Assembly (NCBI GenBank): GCA_036504675.1
Contig: DASXUT010000149.1
Location: 1-49,534, forward strand
Origin: Bacillota bacterium
GTDB taxonomy: Bacteria > Bacillota > Sulfobacillia > JAJYWN01 > JAJZPE01
Direction: 5' to 3'
DNA length: 49,534 bases
Below are positions 18,200-26,532 of the stretch, piece by piece. A model generated the notes under the pieces. It did not search any database. It was not told the DNA's origin and saw only the letters and a list, made by a program, of their open reading frames with translations. The position numbers and the translations under genes are program-made. Within the stretch, counting starts at the first letter, position 1. The number at the start of each line of letters is the position of its first letter.

Positions 18200-19732
18200 C
18201 TACTTCGCGTATTCGACCGCCCGGGTCTCCCGGATCACGGTCACCTTGATCTGGCCGGGGTACTCCAGTTCACTCTCGACCTTCTTGGTGATCTCCCGAG
18301 CCAGCCGGATTGCGGCCAGGTCGTCAATCTTCTCCGGTTTGACCATGATTCGGACCTCGCGCCCCGCCTGGATGGCGTAAGCCTTGTCGACTCCGTCGAA
18401 GGAATCGGCTATCTCCTCGAGCTTCTCGAGGCGCTTGATGTAGGCCTCAAGGGTCTCCCGCCGGGCCCCCGGCCGGGCCGCGGAGACGGCGTCGGCCGCT
18501 TGGACCAGCACCGCTTCGATGGACTTGGGCTCTACGTCGCCATGGTGGGCGGCGATGGCGTGGACGACCTCGTTCGATTCCCGGAACTTCTTGGCCAGAT
18601 CGACGCCGATGGCCACATGGGTGCCCTCGATCTCATGATCGACCGCCTTGCCCAGGTCGTGGATGAGACCGGCCCGCTTCGCCACCTGAACGTCGGCCCC
18701 CAGCTCGGCGGCCATCGCCCCGGCCAGATAGGCGACCTCGAGGGAATGCTTCAGGACGTTCTGCCCGTAGCTCGTCCGGAACTTCAGCCGGCCGAGCAGT
18801 CTGACAATCTCCGGGTGGAGTCCGTGGACGCCGGCCTCGAAGGTCGCCGCCTCGCCCTCCTCGCGGATCTTTGCGTCCACTTCTTTCTGAGCCTTCTCGA
18901 CCATCTCTTCGATCCGGGCCGGGTGGATCCGCCCGTCGGCGATGAGTTTTTCCAGGGCCACCCGGGCAACCTCCCGGCGCACCGGGTCGAACCCGGACAG
19001 GATGACCGCTTCTGGAGTATCATCGATGATCAGGTCGATGCCCGTAAGCGTCTCAAGGGTCCTGATGTTGCGACCTTCGCGGCCGATGATCCGACCCTTC
19101 ATCTCGTCGTTGGGGAGGGCCACCACCGAGACGGTGCTTTCAGCGACGTGGTCGGCCGCGCACCGTTGGATGGCCAGGGAGATGATGTCCCGTGCCCGCT
19201 TGTCGGCTTCCTCCTTGGCTTTGGTCTCGACTTCCTTGATTAGTATCGCCATGTCGTGGCGAATCTCCTCTTCCACCGTGGCCAGCAGGAGCTGCTTGGC
19301 TTCCTGTGAGGTCAGCCCGGATACCCTCTCCAGCTCGGCAATCTCCTTGCGATGCAGTTCGTTGATGGCTTCACGGATCTGATCGAGCTCTTCTTCCTTG
19401 CGGTGGAGATTCTCCTCTTTCTTCTCCAGGGACTCCACCTTGCGGTCCAGGACTTCCTCCTTCTGGACCAGTCTTCTCTCCGAACGCTGCAACTCCGCCC
19501 GCCGCTCGCGGACCTCTCGTTCCAACTCCGTCCGCAGTCGATGGACGTCCTCCTTGGCTTCGAGGACGGCCTCGCGACGCTTGCCCTCGGCATCCTTGCG
19601 GGCCTCATCAATGATCTTCCTGGCGGCTTCCTCGGCCGAAGCGATCCGCGCCTCCGCCAGAAACTTACGGATCAGGTAGCCGCCGCCGAAACCGACAAGG
19701 CCGGCGGCCAGAGCGATAATTGCTGTGTACAA
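18200..19732 (-). CDS. rny: ribonuclease Y
   Basis: RNase Y is the membrane-bound endoribonuclease that starts mRNA decay in many Bacillota. The 510-residue protein has an N-terminal membrane helix (about 3-22) and a long coiled coil (about 27-190). The KH domain has [15 protein letters not shown], and the HD domain has [14 protein letters not shown]. The conserved C-terminus ends [15 protein letters not shown]. The annotated TTG lies 20 bases from the nearest SD (AGAGGAGGTGG), which is too far. An in-frame ATC at 19741 has better spacing, so the true start is uncertain by three codons. Transcription probably comes from the promoter at 20027-20055 through a long structured leader. Confidence 0.95.
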   Translation of the reverse strand: MYTAIIALAAGLVGFGGGYLIRKFLAEARIASAEEAARKIIDEARKDAEGKRREAVLEAKEDVHRLRTELEREVRERRAELQRSERRLVQKEEVLDRKVESLEKKEENLHRKEEELDQIREAINELHRKEIAELERVSGLTSQEAKQLLLATVEEEIRHDMAILIKEVETKAKEEADKRARDIISLAIQRCAADHVAESTVSVVALPNDEMKGRIIGREGRNIRTLETLTGIDLIIDDTPEAVILSGFDPVRREVARVALEKLIADGRIHPARIEEMVEKAQKEVDAKIREEGEAATFEAGVHGLHPEIVRLLGRLKFRTSYGQNVLKHSLEVAYLAGAMAAELGADVQVAKRAGLIHDLGKAVDHEIEGTHVAIGVDLAKKFRESNEVVHAIAAHHGDVEPKSIEAVLVQAADAVSAARPGARRETLEAYIKRLEKLEEIADSFDGVDKAYAIQAGREVRIMVKPEKIDDLAAIRLAREITKKVESELEYPGQIKVTVIRETRAVEYAK

Positions 19733-19823
19733 TGGGGCGATTGCAGGTCCACCTCCTCTTCACACGGTTTTCTTGATGTCTCTCGATTTCACGTCGGTGT
19801 TACGTGTCTCTGCTGGGAGCCCG

Positions 19824-19854
19824 AAAAACCAAAAAAGCCGACGAGCTCGGCTTT
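19824..19854 (-). terminator. intrinsic terminator or attenuator in the rny leader
   Basis: AAAGCCGA / TCGGCTTT (8 bp, 5-base loop) is followed on the minus strand by TTTTTTGGTTTTT. It lies about 90 bases before rny and about 165 bases after the promoter at 20027-20055. It therefore either ends a short RNA or attenuates rny. It could also end recA-recX readthrough. Confidence 0.8.
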
Positions 19855-20021
19855 GATGAACGTCCACCACCAGGCGTGCCGGTCAGCTGACCGGCCGGCC
19901 AGTCATAGAAAGCATCCCGGCTTTGTGTCTGCCGGCGTACAACGGACCTCATCCCCGTTCCGGCCACTCAACGCCGCGAAAATCTATATAAAAGTGGTGC
20001 TAACGCTCGTCAGCCTGTCCC
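19824..20021 (-). ncRNA. candidate structured RNA or regulatory leader between recX and rny
   Basis: A good promoter (20027-20055) and an intrinsic terminator bound about 195 transcribed bases with no credible reading frame. By eye the minus-strand RNA folds into four hairpins: GCUGAC/GUUAGC with loop GAGC (19999-20014); GGCGU/ACGCC enclosing AACGG/CCGUU (19934-19975); GCCGG/CCGGC (19917-19935, an alternative to the previous stem); and GCCGGUC/GACCGGC (an 18-base palindrome at 19878-19895). I do not recognise a known riboswitch, T-box or 6S RNA. It could be an rny leader controlling attenuation or a separate small RNA. Confidence 0.45.
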
Positions 20022-20026
20022 ACTTG

Positions 20027-20055
20027 ATTTTAAGCTTTTCCCAAGTCTATGTCAA
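20027..20055 (-). promoter_or_regulatory. strong SigA promoter upstream of rny
   Basis: TTGACA (20050-20055) and TAAAAT (20027-20032) on the minus strand are separated by exactly 17 bases in an AT-rich patch that stands out from the surrounding high G+C. An inverted repeat (AAGTGG/CCACTT, 19992-20025) spans the likely transcription start and could be an operator. Confidence 0.82.
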
Positions 20056-20128
20056 GTTGCAAGTTTTCCGTCAATTAATCTGCAAAAACCCAAATCGCCT
20101 GCAAATCATGGTCCAAAGCCGAGAGCGG

Positions 20129-20806
20129 TCACTCCCCTTCCCCAGTCTCCCTGTCGGAGATGGCCTCTCGGACCACCTTCTCGGCCGTCTCGAAGCTGAA
20201 CCCCCGACGCAAGAGGTAGTCCAGCAGTTGTTTGCGCAGCTTCATGACGGTCTTCGAGTCCGCGTTGGCGATCCGCGCCGCCCGCCCGGCCAACCGGGCC
20301 CGGGCGCTCTCCCTGGCCAGGGTCAGCTCGTCGGCGGACCCCCCGGCCGGGGCCCGGGCAACGGCCTTTTCCACGGCCTGGCGGCCAACGCCGCGGCGGG
20401 TCAGCTCGGCCCGCAGCAGGCGGCGACCCGCGGGCCGAGTCGATAGCCGGTGGTCGACATAATCCTTGGCCAGCCGCTCGTCGTCCACCAGCCCGGCCCT
20501 CTTGAGCCGCGCGATCTCCCCCTGCACGACCTCTTCCCCGAAACCGCGGCCGGCCAATCGACGGCTCAGCTCCCGGGCGCTGTATCCCTGTCTGGCTAGG
20601 AAGTCAAGGGCCCCCGCGTGGGCGGTCACCTTCTCAGCCTCCAAAGCCTGAACGGACAGGTCGGTTTGGTCGACGACTTGCCCCTCGCGCAGGCCGAGCG
20701 ACTTTAGCGACCGGCGATGCAGGGACAGGGTCGGCCGGCCGTCGACGGAGACCCTGACTCTCCCGCGGTGAAAGCGGTCGACCTCGATGGCGGTGATGAT
20801 GGCCAT
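20129..20806 (-). CDS. recX: RecA regulatory protein RecX
   Basis: RecX binds RecA filaments and modulates their activity. The 225-residue protein shows the three-helix-repeat pattern of the family: ALDFLARQGYSARELSRRLA, the EEVVQGEIARLKRAGLVDDE segment and a C-terminal KLRKQLLDYLLRRGFSFETA. The ATG at 20806 gives MAIITAIEVDRF, a usual RecX opening, and lies 15 bases after the recA stop. Longer in-frame sequence overlaps recA and is rejected. The SD is weak, so translation probably depends on the recA mRNA. Confidence 0.92.
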   Translation of the reverse strand: MAIITAIEVDRFHRGRVRVSVDGRPTLSLHRRSLKSLGLREGQVVDQTDLSVQALEAEKVTAHAGALDFLARQGYSARELSRRLAGRGFGEEVVQGEIARLKRAGLVDDERLAKDYVDHRLSTRPAGRRLLRAELTRRGVGRQAVEKAVARAPAGGSADELTLARESARARLAGRAARIANADSKTVMKLRKQLLDYLLRRGFSFETAEKVVREAISDRETGEGE

Positions 20807-20820
20807 CTTGCCGGCCCCGG

Positions 20821-21849
20821 CTACTCGGAATCGTCGTCGCTGGCGGCCGCGACGGCCTTCAACGCCCCGCGGGTCAACCCTTCGCGGACCTTGCTCTCGA
20901 CTTCGGCGCAGAGGGCCGGGTTTTGCTTCAGGTAGTCCCGGGTATTCTCGCGTCCCTGGCCGAGCCTGGTCTCCCCATAGGAGTACCATGCCCCGCTCTT
21001 GACGATGATCCCGAGTTCGGTGGCCATATCGACGATGCTGCCCTCACGGGAAATCCCGAGCCCGAAGATAAGGTCGAACTCGGCCTGCTTGAACGGGGGG
21101 GCGACCTTGTTCTTGACCACTTTGGTCCGGGCCCGCATCCCGATGATCTCGTTGCCCTGCTTGAGGGTCTCGACCTTGCGCACTTCCAACCGGATGGAGG
21201 CATAAAACTTCAGGGCCCGGCCGCCCGGCGTGACCTCGGGGTTGCCGAACATGACCCCGACCTTCTCGCGGATCTGGTTGATGAAGATGGCCGTGGTTCT
21301 CGACTTGGAGATGGCCCCAGTGAGCTTCCTCAAGGCCTGCGACATCAAGCGGGCCTGCAACCCGACATGGGTGTCGCCCATCTCCCCCTCGATCTCGGCC
21401 CGCGGCACGAGGGCGGCCACCGAGTCGACAACGACGACGTCGACGGCGCCCGACCGGACGAGGGCCTCAGCGATCTCGAGGGCCTGCTCGCCCGTGTCCG
21501 GCTGGGAGATCAGCAAGTTCTCCACATCGACCCCGATGTGCTTGGCGTACAAAGGGTCGAGGGCGTGCTCGGCGTCGATGAAGGCGGCCACGCCCCCGGT
21601 CTTCTGGGCCTCAGCCACGATGTGCAGGGCGACCGTGGTTTTGCCCGAGGCCTCCGGTCCGTAGATCTCGACCACCCGTCCCCGGGGGATGCCGCCGACC
21701 CCCAGCGCGACATCAAGCGACAGGGCCCCCGTCGGGATGACCTCGACGGGCACCCTGGTGGCTGCCTCACCAAGCTTCATGATGGAGCCCTTGCCAAACT
21801 GCTTCTCGATCTGGGCCAGGGCGGCATCGAGGGCTTTCTGCTTGTCCAT
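20821..21849 (-). CDS. recA: recombinase RecA
   Basis: RecA forms filaments on single-stranded DNA for homologous recombination and SOS signalling. The 342-residue protein has Walker [10 protein letters not shown] (64-72), Walker [11 protein letters not shown], loop L1 ([20 protein letters not shown]) and loop L2 ([16 protein letters not shown]). A short acidic tail (ASDDDSE) ends it. The start is ATG, with AAGAAGG and GGAGGAGG upstream. An extended -10 promoter lies about 70 bases upstream. No GAAC-N4-GTTC SOS box is visible between recA and thpR. Confidence 0.98.
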   Translation of the reverse strand: MDKQKALDAALAQIEKQFGKGSIMKLGEAATRVPVEVIPTGALSLDVALGVGGIPRGRVVEIYGPEASGKTTVALHIVAEAQKTGGVAAFIDAEHALDPLYAKHIGVDVENLLISQPDTGEQALEIAEALVRSGAVDVVVVDSVAALVPRAEIEGEMGDTHVGLQARLMSQALRKLTGAISKSRTTAIFINQIREKVGVMFGNPEVTPGGRALKFYASIRLEVRKVETLKQGNEIIGMRARTKVVKNKVAPPFKQAEFDLIFGLGISREGSIVDMATELGIIVKSGAWYSYGETRLGQGRENTRDYLKQNPALCAEVESKVREGLTRGALKAVAAASDDDSE

Positions 21850-21920
21850 CGACCTTCTTTGACCTCCTCCGGCCGACGGCCGGGCGCGGGCGGCGCTTAC
21901 TGGAAATATCTACCTTTTAG

Positions 21921-21949
21921 AGTATAGCATGTCGAAAGCTTGCCGACAA
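21921..21949 (-). promoter_or_regulatory. extended -10 SigA promoter of recA
   Basis: On the minus strand TTGTCG (21944-21949), a 17-base spacer and TATACT (21921-21926). The spacer ends in TGC, giving the extended -10 TGCTATACT. Confidence 0.75.
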
Positions 21950-21990
21950 GAGGGAACCCGGGGACTTGTGGTCTGACCGCGTCGAGCCGT

Positions 21991-22575
21991 TCAGGGCTCC
22001 AATCGCCGGAAGGGCAGGTTGGCAACGACCGAGTAGACCGGCCCTGACGGCCGCAGTTCGCTTCGATAGAGCCGGGCCTCGCCGGCCAAGAACCCTCCGG
22101 CTTCCACCGCGGTCAGGCGTCCGATGGCCGCCCGCAGAGCCTCTCCGTTCATCGGGCTGCGGACTCGTCCCAGGGTCAGGTGGGGGGACACGGGCTTCTT
22201 CTCTCTCAGGAACCCCAGCTTGACCAGGGCCCCGTCGACGTCGTGCGCCAGGGAGATGAAATCCGGCACCCCGTCGGCCAGCCCGATCCAGACCACCCGA
22301 GGACTCGCGGGGCTGGGGAAAGCGTCGATCCCCCGGAGCGCGAGCCGAAAAGGTTCCCGTTCGGGCACGGCCCGCAAGGCCTCGGCGATCCGCTCGGCCT
22401 TGCCGACCGGCACCTCGCCCAGAAACTTCAAGGTCAGATGGAGGTTCTCGGGCTGGACCCATTTCACGTCGGCCTTGGTCCGTCGCAGTTCGTCGATGAT
22501 CGGGGCCACCGCCCGGCCGACCTCGTCGGGCAGACTGATGGCGACGAACAGGCGCCACTCTTCGACTGGGTTCAT
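21991..22575 (-). CDS. thpR: RNA 2',3'-cyclic phosphodiesterase (2'-5' RNA ligase family)
   Basis: This 194-residue member of the 2H phosphoesterase family opens 2',3'-cyclic phosphates to 2'-phosphates on RNA ends. Both catalytic H-x-T-x motifs are present: HLTL at 46-49 (in NLHLTLKFLGE) and HLTL at 132-135 (in PHLTLGRVR). The opening LFVAISLPDEV and the block VVWIGLADG are typical. The ATG has GGGGGAGA upstream. It sits between cinA and recA on the same strand, about 115 bases after the cinA stop. The physiological substrate in bacteria is not settled. Confidence 0.93.
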   Translation of the reverse strand: MNPVEEWRLFVAISLPDEVGRAVAPIIDELRRTKADVKWVQPENLHLTLKFLGEVPVGKAERIAEALRAVPEREPFRLALRGIDAFPSPASPRVVWIGLADGVPDFISLAHDVDGALVKLGFLREKKPVSPHLTLGRVRSPMNGEALRAAIGRLTAVEAGGFLAGEARLYRSELRPSGPVYSVVANLPFRRLEP

Positions 22576-22689
22576 TGCCGGGTCTCCCCCCGTCGGCTGG
22601 GGCGGTTGGATCCCGGTGCTGAGCGGGTCCCACGCCTCTCCACTTGCTCCTTCGACGGCCGGGCTATGTTCTCCTTCGCTGGGCCTTTG

Positions 22690-23988
22690 CTAATCCGGCC
22701 GGCCTTTCGGGGCGGTCGCGCCGGGCTCGGCCGCAGCCCGCCCGAGCGCTCCGAGGCGGCTCCAGAGCATCGTCAGGGAGGCGAAGGCGGCCCGGTCCTT
22801 GACGATCGGCCGCGTGCCGATGAACTCCCAGCGGCGCACTTCCCGGCCGCCGGGCCAGACGAGGGCTCCGTAGACCAGGCCGACCGGTTTCTCGGCCGTC
22901 CCGCCGCCCGGCCCGGCGATGCCCGTAGTCGACAGGCCCAGGTCGGTTCCGCCGGCGCGGCGCACGCCCTCGGCCATGGCCAGCGCCGTCTCTTCGCTGA
23001 CGGCCCCGAAGCATCGAATGGTCGCCTCCGGGACCCCCAGGGCTTTGACCTTGCTCGGGTTGGAGTAGGCCGTGACCCCCAGCATGAAGTAGTCGGAGCT
23101 CCCCGGCCGCTGAGTCAGCTGGTGGCCGATCAACCCGCCCGTGCATGACTCGGCCACGGCCAGGGTCAGCCCGCTCCGAGTGAGAATGTCCCCGACGACC
23201 TCGTTGATGCTCTGGCGGTCGGCACCGTAGATGTACTCGCCGACTCTCCCCCGCATCTCGGCCTCGCTGGCGTCCAGGAGCGAGGCGGCGGTGACCTGGT
23301 CGGCGGCCTTGGCCGTCAGCCGGAAGGTCACTTCGCCGCCCGAGGCCAGTGGGGCGATGGTCGGGTTACGTTGCCGGTCGAGGATGTCTTTGACCCGCGT
23401 CTCGGCGTCGGATTCGCCGATGCCGGCGAGGCGGAGGACGCGCGACAAGATGACCTGACCGCCGGCGCCCCACCGCTCGATGAGGTACGGCCGCACCTGG
23501 TCCTGGAACATGGGGATCAGTTCGGATGGCGGCCCCGGAAGGAGGATGGCCGCCTTGCCTCCGGTCTCCAGGAGGATCCCCGGAGCCGTCCCGTTCGGGT
23601 TCGGCAGGGCCTTTCCGCCCTTGGGCACGAGTGCCTGCTTGAGGTTGTTGGGGGTCATCCGCCGCGCCCGGCGGGCGAAGAATTCCTCGAGGGAACGCCG
23701 CGAGCCCTCGTCTTGGACCAATTCGAGGCCGAGGAAGCCGGCCAGTGACTCCTTGGTCAAGTCGTCATCGGTCGGGCCGAGGCCACCGGTGAGGATGACT
23801 ATGTCCGACCGCTCCCAGGCCCGGGCGATGGCCTGGATCACCCGCGGCCTGTTGTCCCCCACCGATGTCTGGTAGAAGACGTCCATTCCGAGGGCGGCCA
23901 GTTCCCGCCCGAGGAACTGGCCGTGCGTATTGAGGATCTGGCCCAGGAGGAGTTCAGTCCCCACGGCGATGATCTCGACCGTCGGCAA
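22690..23988 (-). CDS. cinA: CinA-family protein (MoCF-like plus NMN amidohydrolase domain)
   Basis: The 432-residue protein has an N-terminal molybdopterin-binding-like (COG1058) domain: AVGTELLLGQILNTHGQFLG, TGGLGPTDDDLTKE and LLPGPPSELIPMF. The C-terminal CinA/PncC deamidase domain has AESCTGGLIGHQLTQRPGSS, AVSEETALAMAEG and STTGIAGPGGGT. The C-terminal domain converts NMN to NaMN in related enzymes, recycling pyridine nucleotides. The start is TTG with AAAGGA about 12 bases upstream. A hairpin (CCCCCGCC/GGCGGGGG, 24020-24041) sits in the short leader. The gene lies near recA as in many Bacillota. Confidence 0.93.
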   Translation of the reverse strand: MPTVEIIAVGTELLLGQILNTHGQFLGRELAALGMDVFYQTSVGDNRPRVIQAIARAWERSDIVILTGGLGPTDDDLTKESLAGFLGLELVQDEGSRRSLEEFFARRARRMTPNNLKQALVPKGGKALPNPNGTAPGILLETGGKAAILLPGPPSELIPMFQDQVRPYLIERWGAGGQVILSRVLRLAGIGESDAETRVKDILDRQRNPTIAPLASGGEVTFRLTAKAADQVTAASLLDASEAEMRGRVGEYIYGADRQSINEVVGDILTRSGLTLAVAESCTGGLIGHQLTQRPGSSDYFMLGVTAYSNPSKVKALGVPEATIRCFGAVSEETALAMAEGVRRAGGTDLGLSTTGIAGPGGGTAEKPVGLVYGALVWPGGREVRRWEFIGTRPIVKDRAAFASLTMLWSRLGALGRAAAEPGATAPKGRPD

Positions 23989-24080
23989 GCGCTTCGCCGT
24001 CCTTTCGAACCGATGATGTCCCCCGCCATATTCGGCGGGGGCGGGTCAAAACCTTCACCCGTAGCCTGCCAATGATGAAG

Positions 24081-24112
24081 AAGGACCGCTGGCTGGCAAG
24101 CCCGCGGTCCTT
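24081..24112 (-). terminator. terminator of the FtsH-like operon
   Basis: AAGGACCGC / GCGGTCCTT form a perfect 9-bp stem with an inner GGCT/AGCC pairing, followed on the minus strand by TTCATCATT. It lies 36 bases after the protease stop. Confidence 0.75.
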
Positions 24113-24147
24113 CGATAAGCATCGAGACGGTCAGGGGTCGCTCCGGC

Positions 24148-25644
24148 TCAGTCGGCGGCCGGCGAGGCCGTCCGCCCTTCTTCGACGACCCGCCGCACCT
24201 CGTCACCACTTAGCGTCTCCCGGTCAAGGACGATCGACGCCACTTTCTCCAGGGCTTCGCGGCGGCCGCCAAGGAACTCCCTGACCGCCCCTTCCTGTGC
24301 TCTGAGCAGGGCGCCGATCTCGCGGTGCTCGGTGCGCTCGGGGAGGGTCTCCGGCGAGACGATCCCAAGGTCCGATAGACCGGCCCGGATGATCCGGCGG
24401 GCCTGTTCCACGGCCTGCTGGAAGTCGTTCATCGCCCCGGTACTGCGGCTGCCGAAGGCGATTTCCTCGGCCACCGCGCCGGCCAGGGCCACCTGGATCT
24501 GCCCCTCGAGGTACTCCCGAGTGGACAGGTAGAAGTCGTCCTCCGGCGTGTGGCGGACGTGTCCAAGGCTTCCGCCGCGGGAGGTGATGCTGATCGTCGA
24601 GACCGAGCCCGGCCGGACGACTTCGGCCATGATCGCGTGGCCCGCCTCGTGATAAGCCACCCGGCGGCGTTCTTCGCCGGTCGGGCGCCGTTCGAGTTTC
24701 TCGCCCATGATCACCTTGTCGACGGCCTCTTCCAGGTGGCGCTGCTGAATCCATTCGGACTTCTCCCGCAGGGCGAGGATGGCCGCTTCGTTGGCCAGGC
24801 TCTCGAGGTGGGCCCCCGAGAAGCCAAAAGTCTCCTTGGCCAGCCGATCCAGATCGACCGAGGCATCCATCGGCTTGTTCCGGATATGCAGGGCCAGGAT
24901 CTGGAGGCGACCCTCCCGGTCGGGAAGGTCGACGTTGACAATCCGGTCGATCCGGCCGGGCCGAAGGAGGGCTTGGTCCAGAAGGTCGAAGCGGTTGGTC
25001 GCCCCGATCAGGAGGATGCGCGGCAGTTCGTCGGAGGTCAAGCCGTCCATCTCGACGAGGAGCTGGTTCAGCGTCTGATCGTACTCGAGGTGGCTGGTGT
25101 GTTGGCCACGCTTGCCGCCGAGGACCTCGATCTCATCGATGAAGATGATCGCGCTGTCCTTCTTCTCCTTTGCGGCCGTCTCCCGGGCCTGGGTGAACAG
25201 CTGGCGGATGCGTTGCGCCCCGACGCCCGCATAGACCTCGATGAACTCGGAGCCCGACGATGAAAGGAAGACTGAGTCGGTGTAATTGGCCGCCGCCTTG
25301 GCCAGGAGGGTCTTGCCGGTGCCCGGCGGGCCGGTCAGGAGGATCCCCTTGAGCGGTCGGATTCCCATCTTGCTGATCAATTCGCGGTGGACGATGAAAT
25401 CAAGGGCCTCGAGGAGCTCCTTCTTGGCCGTCGGTTGGCCACCGATGTCGCCGAAAGTCACCGGTACGGCGGTCGACGGGGCCCCGACGGCGACGAACCG
25501 GCGTTGCGCGCCCCGAAGGCCGCCGCTCTGAAGGACCACATAGGCCAGAGCGACAAGGAAGATGACGGGCAGGATGTTGAAGCCGATGTAGGTCAGGAAG
25601 ATCAAGAATGCCGCGGCCGTACCCAGGCCGACCTCCTTGCTCAA
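24148..25644 (-). CDS. FtsH-like AAA+ zinc metalloprotease with short N-terminus
   Basis: The 498-residue protein has the FtsH core. Walker A is GPPGTGKT (105-112), Walker B IIFIDE (167-172), the second region of homology GATNRFDLLDQALLRPGR, and the zinc site HEAGH (332-336) with a likely third ligand Asp in GAMNDFQQAVEQA. It differs from housekeeping FtsH. The N-terminal hydrophobic stretch (about 9-40) has no extracytoplasmic domain of the usual 70-80 residues between two helices, and there is no long C-terminal tail. It starts with TTG in a 4-base TTGA overlap with the upstream membrane-protein gene. The substrate is unknown; membrane protein turnover is the family role. Another, full-length ftsH probably exists elsewhere. 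Confidence 0.9.
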   Translation of the reverse strand: MSKEVGLGTAAAFLIFLTYIGFNILPVIFLVALAYVVLQSGGLRGAQRRFVAVGAPSTAVPVTFGDIGGQPTAKKELLEALDFIVHRELISKMGIRPLKGILLTGPPGTGKTLLAKAAANYTDSVFLSSSGSEFIEVYAGVGAQRIRQLFTQARETAAKEKKDSAIIFIDEIEVLGGKRGQHTSHLEYDQTLNQLLVEMDGLTSDELPRILLIGATNRFDLLDQALLRPGRIDRIVNVDLPDREGRLQILALHIRNKPMDASVDLDRLAKETFGFSGAHLESLANEAAILALREKSEWIQQRHLEEAVDKVIMGEKLERRPTGEERRRVAYHEAGHAIMAEVVRPGSVSTISITSRGGSLGHVRHTPEDDFYLSTREYLEGQIQVALAGAVAEEIAFGSRSTGAMNDFQQAVEQARRIIRAGLSDLGIVSPETLPERTEHREIGALLRAQEGAVREFLGGRREALEKVASIVLDRETLSGDEVRRVVEEGRTASPAAD

Positions 25645-26198
25645 GAACCGACCCCCCCCGCTGCCGTGGTCATCGGCGACGTCCCCTCAGCCCGCGGGAC
25701 GACCGCATAAAGGTAGCTCGAACCCTTGCTCAATTGCAGGAAGATGTGGCGCTCCCCAACGTAGACCCGGAAGTCATCCAAGCTACGTTGGCCGGCCTGG
25801 CTCTGAAGACCGCCGTACATCTCCTCAAAGTTGCCCCGCATCAAGGCTTCTTGGACCAGGAACTGCATCCGGTAGTAAGTATCCTCGAGGTACTGGTCAC
25901 GATGGTCGGCGATGGTCAGTTCATAGCGACCCGGTTTGACGTATCGCTCGGCGGCTGCCGTCAGGTGATCATAGGTCGTCTCGAGGTCCTTGACCGGGCT
26001 TAGGGCGACCTCGATGTGGCTGATTGAACCTTCATCGGAGATGCTCACCGATTGCACTCCGGGTTCGGCCTTGAGGGCCTGGACCATCGGGCGGTTGAGT
26101 CCCAAATGAAGATAGGCGAAGTAGCCGCCAAAAAGGAGGGCGAGCATCCCGAGGAGGCTTGCCACGGCCACTGACCAGCGCAGGTTCTTGAAGTTCAA
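25641..26198 (-). CDS. membrane-anchored protein coupled to the FtsH-like protease
   Basis: I do not recognise a family. The product of about 185 residues has one N-terminal membrane helix (about 9-31, VAVASLLGMLALLFGGYFAY). An outside domain of about 150 residues follows with beta-strand segments (VQSVSISDEGSISHIEVALS, FRVYVGERHIFLQL and SSYLYAVVPR) around a helical part. I chose the TTG at 26198 because AAGGGGG lies eight bases upstream; a TTG at 26243 is the longest option. Its stop overlaps the protease start, so the two are made together. I infer that it is the extracytoplasmic partner or adaptor of the protease. Confidence 0.75.
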   Translation of the reverse strand: MNFKNLRWSVAVASLLGMLALLFGGYFAYLHLGLNRPMVQALKAEPGVQSVSISDEGSISHIEVALSPVKDLETTYDHLTAAAERYVKPGRYELTIADHRDQYLEDTYYRMQFLVQEALMRGNFEEMYGGLQSQAGQRSLDDFRVYVGERHIFLQLSKGSSYLYAVVPRAEGTSPMTTAAGGVGS

Positions 26199-26374
26199 GG
26201 CTCTTGCCCCCTTTTCGCCGGGCCGCGAGGCATTGGGAGCCAAGGCCGAGCGTGGCCTGGCTCAATCAAGCGCCGAAGTCGCGCGCTTACTGGCCCGAAT
26301 CACGCGCCCCGCAATGTCCACCGGCGGGCAGCAAAAAGCCCGTCCCGACGGCCCTTCGCGGCGTTGACATAAGT

Positions 26375-26383
26375 AGTATAGCA
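26375..26383 (-). promoter_or_regulatory. extended -10 promoter of the FtsH-like operon
   Basis: TGCTATACT on the minus strand is an extended -10 identical to that of recA; no good -35 is seen. A weak hairpin with CTTTTTG (about 26332-26355) lies in the leader and could attenuate. With the rimO terminator, this accounts for most of the 334 bases between rimO and the operon. Confidence 0.6.
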
Positions 26384-26408
26384 CAAAGAGTCCACATCGA
26401 CGACCCCA

Positions 26409-26450
26409 AGGATTAACCAAAGCGTCCGACCATTGCCATCGTCGGACGCT
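26409..26450 (-). terminator. terminator after rimO
   Basis: AGCGTCCGAC / GTCGGACGCT form a perfect 10-bp stem with a 10-base loop, followed on the minus strand by TTGGTTAATCC. It lies about 80 bases after the rimO stop. Confidence 0.75.
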
Positions 26451-26532
26451 CAGGGAGGGACGAAAACCGTCGCTATAAACTACATAATCATACGATCCGC
26501 GAGCCCGGGCCCAAGCCTGGATCGCGCCGAAG

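Noticed and set aside
19733-20020. T-box, 6S RNA or known riboswitch upstream of rny
   Set aside because: No T-box core sequence, no end-to-end 6S-like pairing and no conserved aptamer core were recognised; left as an unassigned RNA.
21850-21990. SOS box in front of recA
   Set aside because: I looked for GAAC-N4-GTTC on both strands between recA and thpR and found none; only a GAAC half-site is present.
22576-22689. Short leader peptide overlapping the thpR start
   Set aside because: An open frame ends on the thpR ATG, but it lacks a standard start with good SD spacing.
24020-24041. Hairpin in the cinA leader as a riboswitch
   Set aside because: It is a simple 8-bp stem with no T-run and no further structure; it may just be G+C-rich sequence.
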